In this document: positions 16,963 to 24,993 of the stretch, one piece after another | Position numbering within the stretch: the first letter of the stretch is position 1 | Layout: the number at the start of each line of letters is the position of its first letter | DNA from: Rhizobium herbae | GTDB lineage: Bacteria; Pseudomonadota; Alphaproteobacteria; Rhizobiales; Rhizobiaceae | Length of the DNA: 64,000 bases | NCBI RefSeq assembly: GCF_019511375.1 | Contig: NZ_JAEUAO010000003.1 | Location: forward strand, 124,001 to 188,000 | Direction of reading: 5' to 3' | The notes under the pieces: model-generated | The model's input: only the letters and a program-made list of their open reading frames with translations | What the model was told of the DNA's origin: nothing | Databases searched by the model: none | Translations under genes and position numbers: made by a program

Positions 16963-18006
16963 TCACGAGGTCGAAGGAGGTGCAGCGGTCTCGTCCAAAT
17001 CCTCTGATTGGTCCGCGGTGTTTTCGGCTTTGCCGAGAACGGCGCGGCGCAGTGTCTCGCTGTGTCGTCGCGCTTCGGCGGCGCGTCGCCTGTTTGCGGC
17101 AGCCGCCGCATCGAAGCCGCTGCGGCGGGCGTCCTCAGCCATTTTTTCGCTCAACGCCACCCTCTCTTCAATGATCCGAAGAGCCACCCTCATCGCCTCG
17201 TCAACGGCGCCTTCCTTCTCAGCGGCTAGCGCCTCGGACGTATAGGCGTGGCCGACCTGACAACGGAACCGCAGGGGTGGACTGCTTTTGATTTGCGACA
17301 AGACACCGCCGCAGGAGGGGCACGAGATCACAACCGGATCGGCGATGGTCGATAGCATGTGGGCGTTGATTTCCCGGCCCAGCGCGATGTCGATCTCAAG
17401 CTTGATATCGGGCGGGACCGGAACCGGGGGACCTGCTTCTTCGCTCGTGAGGCTGTGGATCAGCCCCGGAAGATCGACAAGCGAGGCGCGGTAGTCGACC
17501 CTGTTCGCGTTTAGGGCTCCCAGCGGCATGTCCGGCGCGATCGCGTCCGATGGGTTCTGAACGACCGTCACGCCGCCGCAGCGCTTCACATCGGCGAGCC
17601 CTGCCGCGCCGTCGTTTAGCATTCCCGTCAGTACTATCGCGATGGTTCGGGGTCCAAAATTTGCGGCGACGGATCGAAACAACGGGTCGATGGCTGGTCG
17701 GGAGAGGTTTTCGCGGGGTCCACGGCCAAGCCGGATGATGTCGTCAATAACGAGCAGATGATGGTCTGCGGGGGCAACATAGGCGCGCCCCGGATGAGCG
17801 CGCTCGCCATCGACCGCCGTCGTGACGGGGAAACAGGGGTTTACCCCGAGAACATCAGCTAGGAGTTTGTTGCCATGCGCGCCCACATGAATGACGACGA
17901 AGAGGGTGGCGGCCAAGTCGGGAGGAAGGCTGCGAAGCAGGTTGTTCATCGCACCGACCGCGCCTAGCGACCCTCCTATGGCTATAATGTCGCGGCGGCG
18001 GTCCAT
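16963..18006 (-). CDS. stand-alone CheB-type methylesterase with C-terminal zinc-ribbon-like extension
   Basis: This protein of about 347 residues starts MDRRRDIIAIGGSLGAVGAM. The CheB catalytic triad is visible: Ser in IGGSLGAVGAM, His in FVVIHVGAHGN, Asp in VLTGMLNDGAAGLADV. There is no N-terminal receiver domain. After the esterase domain (about 190 residues) come CPSCGG and RFRCQVGHAYT, a zinc-ribbon-like C-P-x-C...C-x-V-G-H pattern, then an Ala/Arg-rich coiled coil. Such receiver-less CheB proteins accompany CheB-CheR-PAS kinases rather than flagellar chemotaxis. It diverges from that kinase across 300 bp. ATG 18006 follows GGAG. Confidence 0.88.
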   Translation of the reverse strand: MDRRRDIIAIGGSLGAVGAMNNLLRSLPPDLAATLFVVIHVGAHGNKLLADVLGVNPCFPVTTAVDGERAHPGRAYVAPADHHLLVIDDIIRLGRGPRENLSRPAIDPLFRSVAANFGPRTIAIVLTGMLNDGAAGLADVKRCGGVTVVQNPSDAIAPDMPLGALNANRVDYRASLVDLPGLIHSLTSEEAGPPVPVPPDIKLEIDIALGREINAHMLSTIADPVVISCPSCGGVLSQIKSSPPLRFRCQVGHAYTSEALAAEKEGAVDEAMRVALRIIEERVALSEKMAEDARRSGFDAAAAANRRRAAEARRHSETLRRAVLGKAENTADQSEDLDETAAPPSTS

Positions 18007-18307
18007 CGCGTGCTCCGTTTCCCCTATAACGCGCGAACAACCCATAAAGTTCAGAGGACATGGGCGAAAGGAAAACGGCCTCGGACTGTACGCTTTTCAC
18101 CAGCAGTAAAAAAGCAGATAATGCGCGAGTTTCGCCGCCAGACGCTCTTGGCGCGATCTTCCGGCCTGCTATAACGGAGCGCGCCGCTGCCCAGCGTCGG
18201 TGCCGAATGGCCGACTGCTTCGGCCCCTTTGGGTGACAAAAAGTCCCGGTCAGGAATACTCGTCCGAGCAGAAATCGTGGCCGGTGAGCGTCAGGCGAGG
18301 TAGAAGA
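18007..18307. other. divergent intergenic region between cheB-like gene and hybrid kinase
   Basis: Three hundred bases with no supported gene, likely containing the promoters of both genes. I found no GGAAC-N16-NGTT site on either strand here. Confidence 0.5.
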
Positions 18308-21300
18308 ATGGATCACCAATCGGATCCGCCGATAGTCGGAATCGGGGCATCAGCAGGGGGCGTTCAAGCCCTTCAGACTTTCTTCGCCGGCCTGCCAAGC
18401 GACACCGATGCAGCGTTCGTCGTCATCGTCCACCTTGATCCCGACGCCAGGAGCGAGCTCGCCAGTATTCTGGCGTCGCGGACACAAATGCCCGTTACCC
18501 AGGTCGAAGACGAGGCTCGACTCGAAAGCAATCATGTTTACGTGATCGCGCCGAACCGGCGGTTGAAGATCGCCGACGGAACGATCGCGGCACTTCCCTT
18601 CGAGGAACCGCGCGCCCATCGTGCGCCGATCGATCTCTTCTTTCGATCGCTCGCCGAGCAACAGCGCAGCGGATTCGCGGTCGTTCTCACGGGCGCAGGC
18701 GCGGATGGTGCGATCGGAGTCAAGGCCATCAAGGAAGCAGGCGGCATTGTGCTCGTCCAGGATCCGAGCGAGGCCGAATATGCCTCGATGCCGCGCAATG
18801 CGATCGCAACGGAGGTCGCAGATTTCGTCCTGCCCATTCGCGAGCTGACCGATCAGCTAACCGAACTGCTAAACATCCCAGCGAGCGTCGTCGCCCACCA
18901 TATCCGACCCAACGACGAGGACACGCTCGGCCGCATATTGGCGCATGTGCGCGTGCGCACCGGACACGACTTCTCGCAATACAAGCGGGCGACGATCCTG
19001 CGGCGCATCAGCAGGCGGGCGCAGGTGACGAGGAAGGAGACGCTCGCCGAATACTATGCCTATCTGCGGGAAAACGTCGAAGAGGCGCAGGCCCTCTTCA
19101 GCGATTTTTTGATTTCCGTCACCACGTTCTTTCGAGATCCCGCAGCCTTCAAGTCGTTGGCCGACAACGTTATTCCGCAGCTGTTCGACGGCAAGGCGGC
19201 CGGGGACAGTATCCGGGTTTGGGTGCCCGGCTGCGCCACCGGAGAGGAGACCTACACGATCGGCATCCTGCTGCTCGAGGAAGCTGCCCGTCGTGATCTT
19301 GCGCCCGAAATCCAGGTTTTCGGTTCCGACCTCGATTTGGGAGCTCTCGCGATCGCGCGTGAGGGGCGTTTTCCAGCGACGATCGAAAGCGACCTTTCGG
19401 AGGAAAGGCTGCGCCGGTTCTTCCAACGTGAAGGTGACCATTATCGCGTACGCCGCGAACTTCGTGACGTGGTCCTGTTCGCCAGCCACAGCCTGCTGAA
19501 AGACCCGCCCTTTTCGCATCTTGATATGATTTCTTGTCGCAACCTGCTCATCTACCTCGATCGGCAGCTCCAACAGCAAGTCTGTAACACCTTCCATTAT
19601 GCGCTCAATCCAGGCGGCTTCCTTTTCCTCGGATCGTCCGAAAGCGCCGATAACCCCGCTGGCCTCTTCCGCACAGTGGATCGCGAGGCACGCATCTATC
19701 GGTCTGCCGCCGCTGCAAGCGACCGACGCCCGGGTTTGCCGGTGTTGCTTGGACCGCACCAGTCGGCAGAACGAGCGCCGGTGATCGTACGCCCGCCTTC
19801 GCTGGCCAGTAGCGTCAGCGAAGCTGCCCTTCATCGCCAGATGTTGGAGAAAATCGCCCCGCCGAGCATGCTCGTCGACGAGAGCCAACGGGCTATTCAC
19901 CTTTCTGAAAACGCCGGTCGATTCCTTCGGCCTTCCGGCGGTCCGGTCAGCACCGACGCGACGGACCTGGTTCGCGAGGAATTTCGCTTCGATCTTCGGG
20001 CGGCCCTGCATCGCGCTTTCGAGCGAAATGAAACGACCTTGAGCATGCCGATACTTGCTCAGCTCGATGGGCTGCCGCATCGCGTCTACCTGCAGGTTAA
20101 GCCTATCCTGCATGGAAGCGACCCGGCACGCCATGCGCTGGTGCTTTTCATCGAAGGCGAGGCCGTCGACAAGTCGGAGGAGGAAACACTCGAAGGCCGC
20201 CCGGGCAACAACCAGCCAATTCGCCAGTTGCAGGAGGAACTGCAACTCGCACAGAACCGGCTTCGGATCACACGGGAAGAGTCCGAGGCTGCCAATGAAG
20301 AATTGCGCGCAGCCAACGAAGAACTTCAATCGATGAACGAGGAATATCGTTCGACGGCGGAAGAACTGGAGACCAGCAAGGAGGAGTTGCAGTCGATCAA
20401 CGAGGAACTGCAGACCGTCAACAACGAGCTCAAGCTGAAACTGGAAAGTGTGTCGCGGGCCTACAGTGATTTGCAGAATTTGATGGCGGCAACCGACGTC
20501 GCAACGCTGTTTCTCAGTCCATCGCTTCGCATCAAGCGATTCACACCTCGCTTGACGGAGATCTTCAACGTCACGACGAATGACGAGGGACGACCGATCA
20601 CGGACTTTACGCATCAACTGGACTATGAGGATTTGGCCGATGAGGCGCGGTCGGTATTGGAAGACCTCACGCCGATCGAGCGGGAGGTCAAAAGTCGCAA
20701 CGACGGCTGGTATCTGGTGCGTATACGTCCCTATCGCACCATAGATGACAAGATCGATGGTGTCGTAGTGACCTTTGTCGACGTTACCGAGCGGCGCCGG
20801 GCGGAGGAAGCGGCAAAAGAGAGCGCCCAGCGGCTTGAGCAGGAAATGCGGCTTGTCGAACTTTCGCGCTCGCCGATCTTCCTGTGGGACTTCGACGACG
20901 GTATCAAGCAGTGGAACCGTGGCAGCGAGGAGCTCTATGGTTATACGCGCGAGGAGGCCGTCGGAAAGCAGAAGGAAAAACTCCTTCAGACAACCGTGCC
21001 TGGCTCCTCATTCGTCGAGCTGAGGCGGACTCTCCTCGAAAAGGGGCGTTGGACCGGCGAATTGCGCCACACCACCAAGGACGGGCAGGTACTGGCGGTG
21101 GAAAGCCAGATTGAGCTCATGCCGCTGGGCGATCGGCGCCTCGTGCTCGAGAGCACCCGCGATATCACTGATCGCAAGCGTTGGGAGCAGCGCCGGCAAC
21201 TGCTGATGAACGAATTGAGCCACCGCGTCAAAAACACGCTTGCTGTCGTCCAGTCGCTCGCCCGGCAAACGCTACGTACCACACACTCGAGCGAGGATTT

Positions 21301-21790
21301 CGTTACGCGCTTCGACGGGCGGCTCGCTGCCTTGGCGAACGCGCACAAATTGCTGGTCGATTCGGACTGGAGTGGCGCCGAGCTGAGAGCCCTGGCGCTT
21401 GCACAGCTTGACCCCTACGCCGGCAGCGATCGGCATCGACTGACGCTCGAAGGGGTGCCGGTAGCCTTGCCGCCGGATGTCGCCACGCCCTTCGGCCTCG
21501 TGCTCCATGAGCTGGCTACCAATGCCGCCAAATATGGGGCTTTCTCGACGCAAGGCGGTCACGTCGAGTTGAGTTGGGAGGTTGGGAACAATGGCCGGCA
21601 TCTGACTGTTGTATGGAAGGAGCGCGGCGGCCCCCCGGTCCAGCCGCCCGTCGTGCAGGGCTTCGGCGGGATCCTGATTGAAAAAAGTCTGCCCGCGGGA
21701 AAGGTCCATCGCGACTTCCAGCCGGAGGGCGTCGTCTGCACGATAGCCATCGAGCTTGCGGAGGCTACGCAAAATGGTGCTGAACATTGA
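18308..21790 (+). CDS. CheB-CheR-PAS-PAS-HWE/HisKA_2 hybrid histidine kinase
   Basis: This 1160-residue cytosolic multidomain signal protein begins MDHQSDPPIVGIGASAGGVQ. It has a CheB methylesterase domain (1-190; S in GASAGG, H in VIVHLDPDA, D in GAGADGAIGV) and a CheR methyltransferase domain (about 200-465; VWVPGCATGEETYTIG binds SAM). A Glu/Asn/Leu-rich coiled coil follows (640-715), then PAS 1 (717-830) and PAS 2 (about 855-955). The C-terminal kinase (960-1160) has NELSHRVKNTLAVVQSLARQ (phospho-His) and LVLHELATNAAKYGAF (N box), which is HWE/HisKA_2 type. No receiver domain is attached; the next gene, overlapping by 17 bases, supplies one. ATG 18308 follows GAGGTAGAAG. Confidence 0.93.
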   Translation: MDHQSDPPIVGIGASAGGVQALQTFFAGLPSDTDAAFVVIVHLDPDARSELASILASRTQMPVTQVEDEARLESNHVYVIAPNRRLKIADGTIAALPFEEPRAHRAPIDLFFRSLAEQQRSGFAVVLTGAGADGAIGVKAIKEAGGIVLVQDPSEAEYASMPRNAIATEVADFVLPIRELTDQLTELLNIPASVVAHHIRPNDEDTLGRILAHVRVRTGHDFSQYKRATILRRISRRAQVTRKETLAEYYAYLRENVEEAQALFSDFLISVTTFFRDPAAFKSLADNVIPQLFDGKAAGDSIRVWVPGCATGEETYTIGILLLEEAARRDLAPEIQVFGSDLDLGALAIAREGRFPATIESDLSEERLRRFFQREGDHYRVRRELRDVVLFASHSLLKDPPFSHLDMISCRNLLIYLDRQLQQQVCNTFHYALNPGGFLFLGSSESADNPAGLFRTVDREARIYRSAAAASDRRPGLPVLLGPHQSAERAPVIVRPPSLASSVSEAALHRQMLEKIAPPSMLVDESQRAIHLSENAGRFLRPSGGPVSTDATDLVREEFRFDLRAALHRAFERNETTLSMPILAQLDGLPHRVYLQVKPILHGSDPARHALVLFIEGEAVDKSEEETLEGRPGNNQPIRQLQEELQLAQNRLRITREESEAANEELRAANEELQSMNEEYRSTAEELETSKEELQSINEELQTVNNELKLKLESVSRAYSDLQNLMAATDVATLFLSPSLRIKRFTPRLTEIFNVTTNDEGRPITDFTHQLDYEDLADEARSVLEDLTPIEREVKSRNDGWYLVRIRPYRTIDDKIDGVVVTFVDVTERRRAEEAAKESAQRLEQEMRLVELSRSPIFLWDFDDGIKQWNRGSEELYGYTREEAVGKQKEKLLQTTVPGSSFVELRRTLLEKGRWTGELRHTTKDGQVLAVESQIELMPLGDRRLVLESTRDITDRKRWEQRRQLLMNELSHRVKNTLAVVQSLARQTLRTTHSSEDFVTRFDGRLAALANAHKLLVDSDWSGAELRALALAQLDPYAGSDRHRLTLEGVPVALPPDVATPFGLVLHELATNAAKYGAFSTQGGHVELSWEVGNNGRHLTVVWKERGGPPVQPPVVQGFGGILIEKSLPAGKVHRDFQPEGVVCTIAIELAEATQNGAEH

Positions 21791-22214
21791 TGGCAACCGG
21801 CCTTTATCCGGGACCAGAATTTTAATCGCCGAGGACGAGTTTTTAATAGCGCTTGATATGGAGGCGGCATTTCTAGAGGCTGGGGCAGAGGTTGTGGGGC
21901 CTTGCGCGACGGTTATTTTAGCCTTGGAAGCGGCCAGCAATGAGGAGCTTTCACTTGCGGTCCTGGACATTCGTCTTGGTCAGGAGACGACCGCAAGAAT
22001 TGGTGACCGGTTAACAGAACGGGGCATTCCGTTCTATTTTTACTCCGCGCAAGCCCTGCCGCAGGAGATGAGAAGAATGTATAGCGGCGCGGTTGTCGTC
22101 TCGAAGCCCGCGACGCACCAAGTTTTGATAGGTGCGGCCGCAAGTTTGCTCATGGTTTCGAAGGACCAAAATCGCGACGCGGCTAGTGGTGTGTCGCCGC
22201 GAGCGGTGCATTGA
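21774..22214 (+). CDS. single-domain response regulator
   Basis: This 146-residue receiver domain has the acidic pair in TRILIAEDEFLIALDM, the phospho-accepting Asp in LSLAVLDIRLG, the switch Ser in FYFYSAQ and the Lys in VVVSKPA. There is no output domain. The start overlaps the 3' end of the kinase gene by 17 bases and GGAGG lies 11 bases upstream, so the two are translationally linked. It probably receives phosphate from the HWE kinase and passes it on or acts as a phosphate sink. Confidence 0.9.
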   Translation: MVLNIDGNRPLSGTRILIAEDEFLIALDMEAAFLEAGAEVVGPCATVILALEAASNEELSLAVLDIRLGQETTARIGDRLTERGIPFYFYSAQALPQEMRRMYSGAVVVSKPATHQVLIGAAASLLMVSKDQNRDAASGVSPRAVH

Positions 22215-22235
22215 CTGGTCGCGGAGCCCAACAGC

Positions 22236-22412
22236 ATGCGGGATCCGGGGCCAGACTTCAGTACTTGCTCTTATCTCGACGAGTACCCCGACGTTGCCGC
22301 CGCGAAGATCAATCCACTTGAGCACTATCTGCGATACGGACGCCACGAGGGCCGACGACTATTCGGCGTGTTGAGGTCAAGCGCGCCAGCACCGCATCGC
22401 ATCCCTCACTGA
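22236..22412 (+). pseudogene. remnant of a YPDVAAA/NPLEHYL glycosyltransferase-associated module
   Basis: A 58-codon frame reads CSYLDEYPDVAAAKINPLEH followed by YLRYGRHEGRRLFG. This is the short repeat (Y-L-x-x-Y-P-D-V...N-P-L-x-H-Y-L-x-x-G-x-x-E-G-R) found at the edges of large rhizobial glycosyltransferases and surface-polysaccharide proteins. Here it stands alone with no catalytic domain, ribosome site or promoter. It is in the same reading frame as the preceding response regulator, separated from it only by the TGA at 22212-22214. I read it as a gene fragment. A functional small protein is less likely. Confidence 0.55.
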
Positions 22413-22526
22413 AGCCTCGGGAAGTTTGCCAACAAGGATTTTCCGAAGTGTGATGGTGCCACGGCATACGGCCGGGGTCCTCGCCGGATGGCTACCCCAC
22501 GGATCCGCCCGCGTCTCTGCGGAAAT

Positions 22527-22551
22527 GGAACATTCCTCGGATAGGACGGTT
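22527..22551 (+). promoter_or_regulatory. candidate EcfG-type promoter for the Mn catalase-DUF892 gene
   Basis: GGAAC (22527-22531), 16 bases, then GGTT (22548-22551), 27 bases before ATG 22579. It is one of the three GGTT-type sites in the window. Confidence 0.6.
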
Positions 22552-22578
22552 TAGTCGGGATCCAAAAGGGAGGGTCCG

Positions 22579-23895
22579 ATGTACCACCATGTCAAAAAGC
22601 TCATGTACACCGTTCGTGTCGACGAGCCCGATCCGAAATTCGGCAACATGCTACTTGAGCAGTTCGGTGGCGCGAACGGTGAACTCGCGGCCGCCATGCA
22701 ATATTCTATCCAGGGGCTGAATTGCGAGGATCCCGGGCGCAAGGACCTCCTGATGGACATTGGCACTGAGGAACTCAGCCATCTGGAAATCGTTGGCACG
22801 TTGGCCCGAATGCACCTGAAACCACTGAAATCGGTGAGAGACGAGGCGGAAGCCGATCCGCTGATCGCAATTGCCGGCGGCGGCGGTGTAAACCTCTTTA
22901 ATTCAATGGGGAATCCCTGGACCGCCGATTACCTCAAGATCACGGGTGAGTTGGATGTAGATTTGAGGAGCAATATTGCCGCGGAGGCGCGTGCAAAGAT
23001 TGTTTATGAGCGTCTGATCGATTTCTGTCGCGATCCAGGCACCAAGGATGCGCTGCAGTTCCTGATGACCAGAGAGATCACCCATATGCGGGCCTTTTCC
23101 CTGGCGCTGGAGAGCATGTGCAAACCGCCACTGAGTGTCGGCAGGATCGCGCCGACCCCGGGACTGGTTGATCAATTCTTTAATGACTCGACCGGCGACG
23201 GCGATCTTGGTGAGGTCGATACGCGAGGTCCATGGAATGAAGGGGAGCGCTGGGAGTTCGTTGAAGCGCCAGCGTTCCAAGGCCTTAACGGAGGGCGGAA
23301 TGAAGGACCCGCGATTGAGGCCAGAAGTGCCCCGCCAGAAGGATCGGACGCGATCCAGGAAGTCCTCGTCGACGAGCTCCGCGACCTGTTGCACGCAGAA
23401 AGGCAGCTGCTGAAAGCGCTCCCGAAGATGCAGAAAGCAGCCCGATCACAGCAGCTCCAAACGTTGCTGCAAAACCACCTCGCGGAGACGGAAGAGCAGG
23501 TTGAACGCCTGACCGAATGCCTCCGCATCCTTGGTTCCGCCGCGCGCGCAAAGCCGTGCAAGGGTATGGCCGGCCTGGTGGAGGAAGGCGAGGAAATCAT
23601 GGCCGAAGCCAAGAAAAAGGAAGATGCCCCCGCTGATTTGGCCTTGATAGGCGGCGCATTGCGGGTCGAGCACTATGAGATTGCCGCCTATACCACCGCT
23701 CGCAATCTTGCACTTCAGCTTGCGCAGCCGACGGTCGCTCAGTTGTTGACCAGATCACTCGGTGAAGAACAGAATGCGGCGCAACTGCTGGATCAGGTTG
23801 CCCAGCCGATGATGTCGGCTGCAAGGATGCCTCACAGCGTTGTCCGGGCGCGCAAATCTCTGCGCAGGCCTGAGGTGCCATCTGCCCGCCGCTGA
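22579..23895 (+). CDS. manganese catalase fused to a DUF892 ferritin-like domain
   Basis: This 438-residue protein starts MYHHVKKLMYTVRVDEPDPK. Residues 1-230 are a dimanganese (non-haem) catalase: LLEQFGGANGELAAAMQYSI and GTEELSHLEIVGTLA give the first E...E-x-x-H ligands, and RAKIVYERLIDFCRDPGTKD with REITHMRAFSLALES gives the second set. After a Pro/Glu-rich linker, residues about 265-430 (ELRDLLHAERQLLKALPKMQ and RVEHYEIAAYTTARNLA) form a DUF892 domain. It should remove hydrogen peroxide in the cytosol. Most manganese catalases lack the second module. GGGAGGG lies just before the ATG. Confidence 0.92.
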   Translation: MYHHVKKLMYTVRVDEPDPKFGNMLLEQFGGANGELAAAMQYSIQGLNCEDPGRKDLLMDIGTEELSHLEIVGTLARMHLKPLKSVRDEAEADPLIAIAGGGGVNLFNSMGNPWTADYLKITGELDVDLRSNIAAEARAKIVYERLIDFCRDPGTKDALQFLMTREITHMRAFSLALESMCKPPLSVGRIAPTPGLVDQFFNDSTGDGDLGEVDTRGPWNEGERWEFVEAPAFQGLNGGRNEGPAIEARSAPPEGSDAIQEVLVDELRDLLHAERQLLKALPKMQKAARSQQLQTLLQNHLAETEEQVERLTECLRILGSAARAKPCKGMAGLVEEGEEIMAEAKKKEDAPADLALIGGALRVEHYEIAAYTTARNLALQLAQPTVAQLLTRSLGEEQNAAQLLDQVAQPMMSAARMPHSVVRARKSLRRPEVPSARR

Positions 23896-24183
23896 CGGCA
23901 AGGCGCTTCGCAGTGTTCCTTTCACCGGTGACGCGCGTGCTTTTTGTTGGAAGCCAGCTGTCCACTCGACTGTGGTCTTCGCCCGATCGGCGATGTCGAG
24001 CCGGGCACAGGGAACGAACCAGACCCTGTCAACGGGTATCACGCTCGATCCGGTCGGCCTGAGCGCTGTAGTAACGCCAAACTCCGCACGCAAAAAAGCA
24101 TCGTCCCGGGCGCAAATTGATGCTTTTCGTTGCCTGTCTTCTTACCGTATTCCTCGCACTGGATGACGAACGGGGACGCGGCC
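23896..24183. other. intergenic, unassigned
   Basis: No gene is called in this 288-base stretch. A minus-strand frame (23755-24093) reads VDRVWFVPCARLDIADRAKT and looks partly protein-like, but it runs antisense into the catalase gene and matches no family I know. The right end holds the inverted repeat listed separately. Confidence 0.4.
24094..24127. promoter_or_regulatory. candidate LysR-regulator operator before the creatininase gene
   Basis: A perfect 9-bp inverted repeat: AAAAGCATC (24094-24102), 16 bases, GATGCTTTT (24119-24127), about 57 bases before ATG 24184. The right half, within AAATTGATGCTTTTC, recurs almost exactly at 26015-26030 before the ABC transporter genes. This suggests one regulator controls both units. 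Confidence 0.55.
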
Positions 24184-24981
24184 ATGGGCAGACCTTTTTT
24201 CTGGAACGAGCTGAACACCGGCGACTTTGCTGATCTGTCAGTCGACCGGACCATCGCGATCCTGCCGATCGCCTCCACCGAGCAGCACGGCCCGCACCTG
24301 CCGATCTCCACTGACGTCACCATCGCCAACAGCATGCTGGCTGAGGTACGCAAGCTAATGCCGGAAACGGTGGATGTGCTCGTTCTCCCGACCCAGGAGA
24401 TCGGCAAGGCCAACGAGCATATCTACGGCCCCGGTACCCTGTCGCTCGGCGCGGATATCCTCATTCCGGCGTGGACTGCGATCGGCGGCAAGGTGGCTGA
24501 GGCTGGTGTGCGCAAGATGGTGATCGTCAATTCGCATGGCGGCAATCTCGAGGTCATGAACATCGTCGCACGCGAACTAAGGGTGCGGTTCTCCATGGCG
24601 GTCGTGGCCACCCAATGGTCGCGCTTCGGCTGCCCGGAAGGCTTGATCAGCGAGCACGAGCAGAAATTCGGCATCCATGGCGGTGAGATGGAAACCTCGA
24701 TGATGCTGCATTTCCGTCCGGATCTGGTGCGCATGAACAGAGCCGAGAATTTCGCCTCGAAGGCGGAATGGATGAAGGACAATACCCGCTATCTCCAGCC
24801 ATTGCCGCCGCATTCGTTGGCTTGGATCGCGCATGATCTGAACCCCAACGGCGTCGTTGGCGACGCGTCGCTCGGCACAGCGGAAAAGGGGGCTTTGATC
24901 GCCCGGCACCAGGCAAAGGGCTTCATCGCGCTTCTGGAAGATCTGACGAGCTATCCTCTCGCCAATCTCTATGCGAAATAG
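24184..24981 (+). CDS. creatininase family amidohydrolase
   Basis: This protein of about 265 residues starts MGRPFFWNELNTGDFADLSV. It is a metal-dependent amidohydrolase of the creatininase/MftE/FAPy-deformylase superfamily. Ligand segments are PIASTEQHGPHLPISTDV (E, H and D), MVIVNSHGGNLEVMN (H), and GIHGGEMETSMML (H, E). The family opens cyclic amides or removes formyl groups; the substrate cannot be read from sequence. ATG 24184 follows GGGGA; an in-frame ATG at 24163 is the alternative. It is convergent with the LysR gene and shares an operator-like element with the downstream transporter operon. Confidence 0.9.
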   Translation: MGRPFFWNELNTGDFADLSVDRTIAILPIASTEQHGPHLPISTDVTIANSMLAEVRKLMPETVDVLVLPTQEIGKANEHIYGPGTLSLGADILIPAWTAIGGKVAEAGVRKMVIVNSHGGNLEVMNIVARELRVRFSMAVVATQWSRFGCPEGLISEHEQKFGIHGGEMETSMMLHFRPDLVRMNRAENFASKAEWMKDNTRYLQPLPPHSLAWIAHDLNPNGVVGDASLGTAEKGALIARHQAKGFIALLEDLTSYPLANLYAK

Positions 24982-24993
24982 GACGGTCCGGGC

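Noticed and set aside
18007-18307. EcfG-type promoter for the hybrid kinase or the lone CheB
   Set aside because: No GGAAC with a 16- or 17-base spaced CGTT-like element on either strand; GGAAA at 18070 lacks a proper partner.
18869-20617. 582-codon minus-strand frame
   Set aside because: Antisense to the CheB-CheR-PAS-HWE kinase, which has clear motifs throughout.
23755-24093. minus frame with the stretch VDRVWFVPCARLDIADRAKT
   Set aside because: Partly protein-like, but half of it is antisense to the catalase gene and no family is recognisable.
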